Origin: Thalassiosira profunda
Lineage: Eukaryota > Bacillariophyta > Thalassiosirophyceae > Thalassiosirales > Thalassiosiraceae
Length of the DNA stretch: 10,670 bases
Assembly (NCBI GenBank): GCA_036939355.1
Contig: JALLAP010001097.1
Coordinates: forward strand, 1 to 10,670
Direction of reading: 5' to 3'
The first letter of the stretch is position 1. Every line of letters starts with the position of its first letter. A program made the position numbers and the translations under genes. The notes under the pieces are model-generated. The model was not told where the DNA came from and searched no databases. It saw only the letters and a program-made list of their open reading frames with translations. Below, one piece after another: positions 1-5,959 of the stretch.

Positions 1-189
1 GAGGTCGGACGTTTGGTAGCAGTGGAGCTGATTTTGGACGACCTCCTCCGCCGTCGTGGGGTGCGGGAAGGGCAGGTTGTTGTTGGTGATGGTGGGGGGC
101 ACCGAGAAGGCCTCGGCGCAGCCAGCGACGAGGAGCGTCGCGGCGACAAAGAAGACGAATGTTGATGTGGCCGCGAGGAGGGGCGTAGG
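1..189 (-). CDS. Partial 5' end of a signal-peptide protein, possibly plastid-targeted DUF4864-like
   Basis: One minus-strand frame is open from base 201 to the window edge. It encodes a hydrophobic core (STFVFFVAATLLVAGC) followed by AEAFSVPPTI, then a run ending in TTAEEVVQNQLHCYQTSDL at base 1. The hydrophobic core followed by Ala-Phe matches a signal peptide with the Phe at +1 known from heterokont plastid preproteins, and the next residues carry little negative charge, as transit peptides do. The 'EEVVQNQL..Y...DL' segment resembles the start of DUF4864/SnoaL-like proteins, but this is a weak call. Third positions are almost all G or C. There is no ATG in frame before the TAG at 219-217, and the ATG at 200-198 is in another frame. 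I therefore infer an intron ending at the CAG at 192-190, with the first exon further right. The 3' part lies outside the window. Confidence 0.55.
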
Positions 190-268
190 CTGGGGCGCAT
201 AGGGGGCGGGCGTCGGCTATTCCGGGGGCTCTGCACCCATTTTTGCCCCCCGAAAAAGCGGGGGCGTC

Positions 269-284
269 TACGTAGGAACTCGTA
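269..284 (+). repeat. 16-nt motif TACGTAGGAAYTCGTA, copy 1
   Basis: The sequence TACGTAGGAACTCGTA occurs here and again, with 15 of 16 bases matching, in reverse orientation at 3928-3943. Both copies lie in non-coding DNA upstream of genes. The motif begins with the palindrome TACGTA. It could be a regulatory site or part of a dispersed repeat. Confidence 0.4.
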
Positions 285-341
285 GGATACATACCAGCTC
301 AAAGGGTTAACCCTAGTCCATTCGGCACAATTGGGACTCCA

Positions 342-377
342 TGGCCCGTTTGGGACCCAAATGGGCCAAAATGGCCC
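342..377. repeat. Two overlapping GGGCC/GGCCC palindromes
   Basis: Bases 342-354 and 356-368 pair around A355 as a 13-bp palindrome with one mismatch (TGGCCCGTTTGGG against CCCAAATGGGCCA). Overlapping it, 363-368 (GGGCCA) and 372-377 (TGGCCC) pair across an AAA loop. A further CGGCCCAAAT follows at 383-392. Such a cluster can form cruciforms or RNA hairpins, or can be the inside of a miniature transposon. No function is assigned. Confidence 0.6.
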
Positions 378-683
378 GATTTCGGCCCAAATCAGCCTCT
401 GGCTGGCCCCCCAATTCCGGGGGCGCGCCCCCGCGCCCCCTATGCGCCCCAGCCTAGAGGGGCGCTACATTTCGCGAGGCTGCCGCGCCTGCGGACCCCG
501 TCGCCGCCACCTCTGCCGGCAGTCGCCTCCGTCTCCGCCGCCCATCAATGGCGCCGGTAATGCCGTTGCTCCTCCTCCGCTCCATCCTCGTTTGCGTGCA
601 CCAAGCAGACCGGTTGAGGGGGTTGTTGGAGGTTGTTGGGCTGGGGCGGCGCTGCCTGGGTGCTGGGTGGCCTTCTCTGGTGT

Positions 684-696
684 CACGTGTCACGTG
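684..696. promoter_or_regulatory. Tandem G-box/E-box pair (CACGTG x2)
   Basis: CACGTG is present at 684-689 and again at 691-696, inside the direct repeat TGTCACG-TGTCACG. CACGTG is the canonical core bound by bHLH and bZIP factors in plants, fungi, animals and algae. It lies between the 5' side of the left-edge minus gene and the 3' side of the VASt gene, so it would most naturally serve the left-edge gene as a distal element. Function is inferred only. Confidence 0.4.
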
Positions 697-878
697 AATT
701 TTGTTCTCGCAGTGTAAGGCGACACGATACTGCGAAGGGTGGAGAAAGAAGTTTCCTCTGGATAGTACCTATGTACCTACTTAGGAGGGTGACGGACGCG
801 CTTCCGGATCAGGACGTGTGAAGACCTATTGCTCCGGGCCCACAAGCGTAGTTTTACTTCTCTTCTATGTAGGCGCAA

Positions 879-884
879 TTTATT
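879..884 (-). terminator. Polyadenylation signal AATAAA of the VASt-domain gene
   Basis: The minus strand reads AATAAA at 884-879, about 60 nt past the TGA stop (947-945) of the 869-residue gene. The spacing and exact hexamer fit a eukaryotic poly(A) signal. The DNA around it is AT-richer than the coding region. Confidence 0.5.
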
Positions 885-944
885 CATCGTATGATAGCAA
901 GAAGATTCCTGCAAGTCAGTGACTGTCGTCAACCTCCTCGGACA

Positions 945-3554
945 TCAGCCAGGCCTCGACTTGGATGCCCTGGTGCTGAGCTTCTTGAACAGCTTCCGCC
1001 CCTTGCCCCGCATGCTCACCGATGCCGACATCCTCCCCGGCCCGTTCCCGGGGTGGAAGTCGTCGACCGTTGCAGACCGTCCGACGACGTCCAGCTCACC
1101 ATTCTCCAGCACCCGCGCGAACGCCGAGCCCCTCCCCGCCCGGAGGGAGTGCACCACCTCCACGCTCAATTCCAATTCGCCCTTGGCAACGAGGCGGTCG
1201 ATCTTTTCGAAGTTGCGTTGGTGCCGTTCGAAGAGCGCAAGTGTTGGCGACAGAGGCTCAGCCGGAGAGCCCGCACCCTCTTCATGACTGCCAGCATCCA
1301 CCATGGCATCGATGCCCTCCTCTTCCTCCCGCTGCAGCATCAGCCGCCTTCGCTTCTGCTCCTCCGTGGCTCGCAGCGCCGTCGTGGCGCTCCGGCACCA
1401 CTCAGAGAGCACCTCGGTGAACGTCTCGCGCGCCTTCTTGCGTATCTGGGCCTCCCACGAGCACGATTTCAGCATTTGCACCTCGGCGTGGACGCTGAGC
1501 CGGCACGAGGTGGAATACGGCGCCTCGTCCGTTCCAGACGGCTGCAAATGTCGTTTGTCCCCACTCTTCGCCCCGTTGACCTTGTCGCATTCTGCGTTGG
1601 AAATGGATTGCAGCTCCGCTGCACCGTTCTCCACCGCCTCGACGACCCACCGTTCCATCACCCGAAACCGGTCCGAAAACGGTATGTCCGCAAGCTGCGT
1701 AATGTTCTCTATCACGAGCAGGCAGTCCGAGAGATGGGTCGCGCGCTGGGTCTTGGTGGCCTTGCCGTAGGCCGGGCCAAAGTAGCTCCGCGTGAGCGTG
1801 TTGAAGCTCAGGGTCCGTTGTCGTGTCGCATTGGCTGGTATCGGGGCAGAAACGGGGTGCCCTCGTCCGCTCTTGTACGAGCGCAACTGCCCCTCGCCCT
1901 CACTGTCCCCGCTGCACGTCTCCCATTTCCCATAAATAATATCCACATCTCCCCTCTTCTTCTGAAAGTCCCTGAAAGAATAGGGCGCGTCGTCCGCAAA
2001 GAAGACGTCGAAGACCTCGGACGCGTTGAGGCCGTGGAGCTCAACGTCCCGGACCACGCACACCTCCAACGGCGGAAACTGGGAGTCCATCGATGCCACA
2101 TTTGTTGGGGTGGTGGTCGTTTCTGACGACGTTGATGTTGTCGTCGCCGACGGCGATATTTGCAGCGATTCCGCGGTTGGGGCCATCGATTGTTGCGTGG
2201 ATGCCCCCGCGAGCGGCGGCCGCGAGGAAGAAGGAGCTTTCGCCACGGAGCCACGGGAGGTCCGTTTCGTTTTCAGCTTTTCCTGCGGCGACGTCGGTCG
2301 GCCATCCTTGTGGGACGACTTTGAAGAGAGCAGTCCAGCCCGGACCGGCGCCGATTTGATTCGTCGCAGCATGTATGCCCCTCCCTTCTTTGGTTGCTGC
2401 CAGCGTTGATTCTGCGATTTCGATAGCTGCTCTTCGCCCGCATCGACGCCATCTCCGACGCCATCTTCAACGCATGGTTGTTTTGACGAGGCGCCCTCCT
2501 CCATCTTCCCGTCAGTCTGGTCCAGCTCCCCCACCGTCGTCCCCTCGATCACCGTCGTGGGTTCGCCCTCCTCTAGCAACAACGCCGGCCCCGACACTGC
2601 ACCCGCCCCGCCCTCCTCCCAAAAGAGCGCCCCAAACTCCTCCCCGTTCCAAATCTGGTATCCCTTGTCCAGCTCGTGGAAGAATCCCACCGCCCACAGC
2701 GCCGAGGCCCCGGCAACGGCCGACACGGCCGCCGTGGCTGCGGCCCCCATCAACGCCAAAGGGTGGACGACGAGGACGGCTGTCAACGCCCCGGCCGCTC
2801 CCGCCCCGCAGTATTTCAAGGAGGGAGTCTCGTGGAGGGCGTCGATCCACGTGGACGGGGTAAAGTCGGAGGGGCTGAAGTACGGCTTGTACACTGCTTC
2901 TCGGTCCTCCCCAACCATGTCATCGTCCGTTGCATTGGGCGCCAGGGAGGAGTCCCCCAAGTTCATGAGTCCCAGCGCCTCCACCGCCACGAAATCGTCC
3001 GCTCCCTCGACGGTCGCGGGTGCCGAATCGCACTGCGGCAACGTCAAGTGGTCGAGGCCGCAGGAGGGGAAGGAGGGGGTGAGGGAGCGGGCCCTCCCCA
3101 AGAGAGTGAGCGGCTCGTCGGGTGGTGCGTGCAATGTGTCGATTGCGAGGTCTGAGTTGCTGGTCGGGATATTTCCTGCATTGGTGCCGTTGTCAGTGGC
3201 CCTCGATGCATTGTTGTCTTCAGTGCTGGCTGCATCCTCGTCCGGAACGGCCAAAGGAGACGGTGCACTTCGATCTTCGCGTGTTGCCGGAACTGGTTGC
3301 AACACCGGAACATCAACGTTGCAACTCGACGCCCCGTCACCTTTCATCGCCGCCTGATCGTCACCATCATTTCCATCTTTGTCATCGTGGTCTGCCTCCG
3401 CGCTGCCGCCAAAGAGGTGGGCGACGGCCGACGAGACTGTGTCGCTCACCCAGTCTACTCCCAAAGATTCGTCGCACGCCGCCGCCGCCGCCAGCTGGTG
3501 CTGCGGCTGCGGCGGAGATTGCAGCTGTTGAGATTGCTGTGGCAGGTCGGTCAT
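945..3554 (-). CDS. VASt-domain (StAR-like lipid transfer) protein with hydrophobic hairpin
   Basis: This intact single-exon frame encodes 869 residues. The start is the first in-frame ATG after an in-frame TAG 21 nt upstream. Residues 1-240 are low-complexity, with a Gln/Pro start, an Ala run at 22-26 and acidic stretches. Residues 247-292 are strongly hydrophobic with small residues (GAGAAGALTAVLVVHPLALM, then a second segment), suggesting a membrane hairpin. Residues 350-490 are basic and Ser/Thr-rich. Residues about 495-720 read as a VASt domain: 'FDVFFADDAP', 'FRDFQKKRGDVDIIYGKWE', 'QRTLSFN', 'ADIPFSDRFRVMERWVVEA', 'CRLSVHAEVQML'. A charged helix (728-748) and a basic tail (850-869) follow. 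VASt domains move or sense sterols and other lipids at membrane contacts in Lam/GRAMD1/VAD1 proteins. Those carry an N-terminal GRAM domain and a C-terminal membrane anchor. Here I see no GRAM domain, and the hydrophobic part precedes the VASt domain. A 30-40 residue linker (641-680) is inserted in the VASt domain. Family call fairly sure, ligand unknown. Confidence 0.8.
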   Translation of the reverse strand: MTDLPQQSQQLQSPPQPQHQLAAAAACDESLGVDWVSDTVSSAVAHLFGGSAEADHDDKDGNDGDDQAAMKGDGASSCNVDVPVLQPVPATREDRSAPSPLAVPDEDAASTEDNNASRATDNGTNAGNIPTSNSDLAIDTLHAPPDEPLTLLGRARSLTPSFPSCGLDHLTLPQCDSAPATVEGADDFVAVEALGLMNLGDSSLAPNATDDDMVGEDREAVYKPYFSPSDFTPSTWIDALHETPSLKYCGAGAAGALTAVLVVHPLALMGAAATAAVSAVAGASALWAVGFFHELDKGYQIWNGEEFGALFWEEGGAGAVSGPALLLEEGEPTTVIEGTTVGELDQTDGKMEEGASSKQPCVEDGVGDGVDAGEEQLSKSQNQRWQQPKKGGAYMLRRIKSAPVRAGLLSSKSSHKDGRPTSPQEKLKTKRTSRGSVAKAPSSSRPPLAGASTQQSMAPTAESLQISPSATTTSTSSETTTTPTNVASMDSQFPPLEVCVVRDVELHGLNASEVFDVFFADDAPYSFRDFQKKRGDVDIIYGKWETCSGDSEGEGQLRSYKSGRGHPVSAPIPANATRQRTLSFNTLTRSYFGPAYGKATKTQRATHLSDCLLVIENITQLADIPFSDRFRVMERWVVEAVENGAAELQSISNAECDKVNGAKSGDKRHLQPSGTDEAPYSTSCRLSVHAEVQMLKSCSWEAQIRKKARETFTEVLSEWCRSATTALRATEEQKRRRLMLQREEEEGIDAMVDAGSHEEGAGSPAEPLSPTLALFERHQRNFEKIDRLVAKGELELSVEVVHSLRAGRGSAFARVLENGELDVVGRSATVDDFHPGNGPGRMSASVSMRGKGRKLFKKLSTRASKSRPG

Positions 3555-3562
3555 GTTTGCAT
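3551..3562 (-). promoter_or_regulatory. Minimal upstream ORF (Met-Gln-Thr) overlapping the VASt gene start
   Basis: An upstream ATG at 3562-3560 opens a three-codon frame (ATG CAA ACA) that ends in TGA at 3553-3551. That TGA overlaps the main ATG at 3554-3552 as ATGA. The arrangement could dampen translation or couple it by termination and reinitiation. Whether the transcript includes this ATG is unknown. Confidence 0.4.
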
Positions 3563-3927
3563 CGGACTGCGGCTAGGCGCCGCTGCTGTTGGTGGCGCCG
3601 CGGATGGAGGGCGGACGACCTTCCTCCTGTGGTTGTGGTTCAAGGCGGACAGCGCTCAGCAGCAACAGATTGCAATTGAAAACCTTCAGGACCGGCAAGC
3701 AAGGCACGCCGCCCTCTCGCACTGGGTATTAGCGGGCGTCTCAGCAGCTCCGCCTCCTCCTCTTCCTCCGTCGTCGCCGCCGAGTGCCACGGATTGCCGG
3801 GGGCAGGGACGGCAGGGACAAGAACAAGACAAAGAAGTTTGACACAAGCAGATTTTTTGTCCCGCGCGTCTCTCCCAGGGGCCCAACGCGGGTCGAAATA
3901 ATATTTTTGAACACCCTCAAAAACTTG

Positions 3928-3943
3928 TACGAATTCCTACGTA
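3928..3943 (-). repeat. 16-nt motif TACGTAGGAAYTCGTA, copy 2
   Basis: The minus strand reads TACGTAGGAATTCGTA, differing from the copy at 269-284 by one base. It sits in the AT-rich middle of the divergent promoter region. Confidence 0.4.
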
Positions 3944-4133
3944 AGGTTTAGTGAAACAGCTTAAAAAACCTCCACACCCGTCATTTTGACCCGCCTCGCC
4001 AACTCGGTCCTCATTCCCTCCGCCTCCGCGGCGTGTCACCCACCACCACCTCCTGCCCCGCCGCCACCCAGTCCCTGCCCTCGTCCACCGCCGCCCGCAC
4101 CCTTCCAACCGGTAGACGAGCCCCTTGCATCAG

Positions 4134-4166
4134 ATGGGAGGGGGTGGACCGATCGTTGCAATTTGA
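4134..4166 (+). promoter_or_regulatory. Upstream ORF in the leader of the DUF1664-like gene
   Basis: An ATG at 4134 opens a 10-codon frame ending in TGA at 4164-4166, 44 nt before the main ATG and in another frame. Its effect depends on the transcription start, which cannot be placed from sequence. It has no conserved-looking peptide. Confidence 0.25.
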
Positions 4167-4210
4167 ATTGCCCCCGAGCGCTAGAGAAGAGAAGAATTCT
4201 CAATTCCCCC

Positions 4211-5569
4211 ATGGCCACCAAAATCGCCACCCACGCCCTCGCCAAGGGCCCTCTCGCTTCGGCCCTCGGCCAATGGACGCTCCTCGGCGTCGGCACCTTC
4301 GTCCTCTTCACGGGGGACAACGGCGTCTCCCGCGCGGCGCAGGAAATCGCCGCCGTGGCCGTCCGGCTCGTCACGGGCCGGAACGGCGGGGACCTGTGGC
4401 GGGAGGCCGCCCTCGGCCACAGCAGTTTGCAGAATTCGGGGACGCCCCAGCCGATCGTCATCCACAGCGTGTCGTCGGACTCCAAGAATAGTTACGGGGG
4501 GTGGACGACGACCATCATTCAGCTGGGCCTCGCGTCTGGGGCGTGCTGGGGCGCCTACATAATTTTCTCTAACTGCCTCCCGGACCAAATCAAGGAACTG
4601 CTGCCCGTGACGCGCAAATTCTTCGAGGCGGCCGTCACGTCGCTGGGACAGGGTATCCTCAAAGTGCGGGAGGCCCTCGAGGAGAAGATCAAACTGCTGG
4701 GATTGAAGCAGGACCGGCTGGGGGAGAAGCAGGACCAGACGCACCGCGAGGTGCTGGGATTGAAGGACGACGTTGGCGACGTGCGGCTGAGCGTCGACGA
4801 CATCGCCATCGCCATTTCGCGCTGCGAGGAGTCCCTCACCGACGCGGCGGGGAGGCAGACGTACATGACCCGGGGGGTGCGGCTGTTGGTTCAGTGCGTG
4901 GGGGATTTGCTGCGCCCGAGCAATCCCTCCGTGGCCGAGGAATTGGATCAATTCAGCCGGCTGTCTTCGGAGATGGACGACGGCTTCCATTACCAGGAGA
5001 CCGGCGGAGGGGGGAGGAGCGGGGCTTTGATCAACGCGCAGGAGTCTCCGTCGTCGATCAATCTTTCGGAGATTGGATCGATCGCCTCGATGGACCACCT
5101 GGGGGATCACCACCACCACCACCACCATCACGGGAGCCGGTCCGTGCCGCGCCCCCGTCGGCCCCAGCCGACCCTGGCCCACGCGGCCACCAACACCAGC
5201 ACCGTGCCGAGCAGCGCGTCCAAGGCCGGGAACCGACCGCAATTCCTGGGCATGGCGACCCCGGGCAAGATGGCGCCGCGGATGCTCCATTCCTTCGGGG
5301 GGAGCGCGCGCGGCAGCGACGCCACCGCCACGACCGCGTCAGTGAGCACCGTGTCGCGGTCGCTCTCCGGTTATGCGGAGTACGAGGTGCCCCACTCCAA
5401 CTATCATTCCAATCCGTCGTCGGGACAGGCTACCCCGACGGCGCTGGGGGGGAGCGATGCGGCCGATCCGGTCCCGCCGGAGGACGTCGAAGAATTGTTG
5501 CGGAGAGTGAAGCGAGGGGGAATAAGCCCGGTGACCAGCCCCGCCGTTCCGGTCATGCGAGCACATTAA
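4211..5569 (+). CDS. DUF1664-like membrane and coiled-coil protein
   Basis: The gene encodes 452 residues in one exon. The start is the first ATG in frame, in a good context (CCCCCATGGCC); upstream codons stay open but contain no ATG. The N-terminus MATKIATHALAKGPLASALG is weakly amphipathic and may be an organelle presequence. Hydrophobic segments lie at about 21-37 (QWTLLGVGTFVLFTG) and 100-122 (TTIIQLGLASGACWGAYIIF). The region from 'ITRK/VTRKFFEAAV' through about 215 ('LGLKQDRLGEKQDQTH', 'LKDDVGDVRLSVDDI') is heptad-like coiled coil. This order, a membrane segment then a helix pair with K/E/D-spaced Leu, resembles DUF1664 proteins of plants and stramenopiles, whose function is not established. 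Residues 255-452 are a Ser/Gly/Pro-rich tail with an eight-His run (300-307) and a short acidic helix (422-433). The tail is longer than the core needs. It is divergent with the VASt gene. Confidence 0.75.
   Translation: MATKIATHALAKGPLASALGQWTLLGVGTFVLFTGDNGVSRAAQEIAAVAVRLVTGRNGGDLWREAALGHSSLQNSGTPQPIVIHSVSSDSKNSYGGWTTTIIQLGLASGACWGAYIIFSNCLPDQIKELLPVTRKFFEAAVTSLGQGILKVREALEEKIKLLGLKQDRLGEKQDQTHREVLGLKDDVGDVRLSVDDIAIAISRCEESLTDAAGRQTYMTRGVRLLVQCVGDLLRPSNPSVAEELDQFSRLSSEMDDGFHYQETGGGGRSGALINAQESPSSINLSEIGSIASMDHLGDHHHHHHHHGSRSVPRPRRPQPTLAHAATNTSTVPSSASKAGNRPQFLGMATPGKMAPRMLHSFGGSARGSDATATTASVSTVSRSLSGYAEYEVPHSNYHSNPSSGQATPTALGGSDAADPVPPEDVEELLRRVKRGGISPVTSPAVPVMRAH
5108..5131 (+). repeat. CAC trinucleotide tract encoding eight histidines
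   Basis: Eight His codons follow one another (six CAC, one CAT, one CAC) inside the DUF1664-like gene. It is a coding microsatellite, probably unstable in length, in the disordered tail. The run could bind metal, but chance expansion is as likely. Confidence 0.8.
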
Positions 5570-5959
5570 TTGGATGGAGAAAAGGAGGGTCTTGTAGTAG
5601 ACATGAGAAGAAGTGGGCGGAGGAAGGAGGAGAGAGAAATGGGGATAAATAATTTCTCTTCTGTGTAAGAATTATGTACATGTTCATTCCTCCGAGCTCG
5701 GTCACATTCGTCTATTGAACAGGAGATGCACATCTGTCTAGTGGTGGCCCGTTTTTGCAGCCATCTTCTTGGTGGATTGCACTTTCCCGGCATTGGTATC
5801 GTACCTAAAGAGGGCTAGCGAGATGGTCAAGATAGCGGGGAGCGCCAAAAAGGGAGGAGAGGAGAGATGCCAGAGGAAAGAAAGGGAAGGGTTCTAGAAC
5901 AAAAGGCAACTGCAACTCAAAGCAACCTCACAAGCTGCACTTCGACAACAAACACGACT
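5570..5959. other. Intergenic: 3' end of DUF1664-like gene and leader of the tail-anchored gene
   Basis: Bases 5570-5735 are AT-richer and form the 3' flank of the DUF1664-like gene, with 'gataaataattt' at 5643-5654 as a possible weak polyadenylation region. Bases 5820-5959 are purine-rich and then A/C-rich, as expected of a 5' leader. An antisense open stretch with membrane-protein character (5738-5893) is listed separately. An alternative ATG for the next gene lies at 5867. Confidence 0.5.
5738..5893 (-). CDS. Candidate last exon of a small antisense membrane protein
   Basis: The minus strand has an open stretch ending in TAG at 5740-5738. Its end reads FLALPAILTISLALFRYD, then TNAGKVQSTKKMAAKTGHH: one hydrophobic helix followed by a basic, Lys-rich tail, which looks like the C-terminus of a real small membrane protein. 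No suitable ATG lies upstream in frame, and a TAG closes the frame at 5896-5894. A good acceptor (TTGCCTTTTGTTCTAG, ending at 5894) would start a 51-residue last exon at 5893. A second possible acceptor (CTCTTTAG) lies nearer the stop. An upstream exon would have to be antisense to, or beyond, the 95-residue plus-strand gene, and I could not find it. It may be chance or a gene fragment. Confidence 0.3.
   Translation of the reverse strand, partial: NPSLSFLWHLSSPPFLALPAILTISLALFRYDTNAGKVQSTKKMAAKTGHH

Larger units (their letters stand above)
186..456. repeat. Foldback element with 23-bp perfect inverted arms (186-208 and 434-456)
   Basis: Bases 186-208 are the exact reverse complement of bases 434-456, a 23-bp perfect match, with a 225-base interior. 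The sequence 'attccgggggc' also occurs in the same direction at 219-229 and 414-424, so the region mixes inverted and direct repetition. The left arm overlaps the proposed splice acceptor and first codon of the left-edge gene. It could be a MITE-like element or an inverted partial duplication of that gene's 5' end. There is no ORF for a transposase and no clear target-site duplication. Confidence 0.6.
190..944. other. Intergenic region: repeats, possible promoter of the left gene, 3' flank of the VASt gene
   Basis: No convincing gene was found here. Open frames on both strands between 331 and 821 translate into low-complexity Pro, Arg and Gly text without domain-like features. The stretch holds the foldback repeat and GGGCC palindromes (186-456), a tandem CACGTG pair (684-696), a short direct repeat GTACCTAT/GTACCTAC (765-780), and the polyadenylation signal of the minus-strand gene to the right. 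The missing first exon of the left-edge gene could lie here, but no donor site stands out enough to place it. Confidence 0.6.
3555..4210. promoter_or_regulatory. Divergent promoter region between the VASt and DUF1664-like genes
   Basis: The 656 bases hold the 5' leaders and promoters of two genes read away from each other. The VASt-gene side (3555-3840) is GC-rich. The middle (3890-3970) is clearly AT-rich, with 'aataatattttt' and 'cttaaaaaacc', and contains the second copy of the 16-nt motif. The plus-strand side (3985-4130) is a C-rich pyrimidine tract, typical of a leader. Frames through this region lack an ATG or are antisense extensions, so I see no gene here. No clear TATA box was identified. 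Confidence 0.5.

Noticed and set aside
548..697. 49-residue frame starting MAPVMPLLLLRSILVCV, signal-peptide-like
   Set aside because: It is very short, its continuation is composition-driven, and it has no downstream exon that I can support.
331..717. 128-residue plus-strand frame and its antisense partners
   Set aside because: It is built largely on the GGGCC palindromes and GC-rich low-complexity DNA, with no coding signature.
891..2126. 411-residue plus-strand open frame
   Set aside because: It is antisense to the VASt-domain gene. Its translation is Arg/Pro/Leu-rich without domain-like order, as expected opposite GC-rich codons.
2557..3357. 266-residue plus-strand open frame
   Set aside because: It is antisense to the N-terminal half of the VASt gene and mirrors its low-complexity Ser/Ala composition.
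3297..3842. 181-residue plus-strand frame with a hydrophobic start (RRLIVTIISIFVIVVC)
   Set aside because: The hydrophobic stretch is the complement of the acidic Asp/Asn/Gly repeat in the VASt gene. The remainder is Arg-rich shadow sequence.
3986..4210. N-terminal extension of the DUF1664-like protein
   Set aside because: The frame is open, but it has no ATG (it would start at TTG) and encodes a poly-proline stretch typical of a pyrimidine-rich leader.
4181..5290. 369-residue minus-strand frame
   Set aside because: It is the reverse shadow of the DUF1664-like gene, with a Val run opposite the His tract.
5867..5959. Earlier ATG for the 95-residue gene
   Set aside because: It is in frame, but its codons lack the strong G/C third-position preference that begins at 5960. 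It is kept as an alternative.
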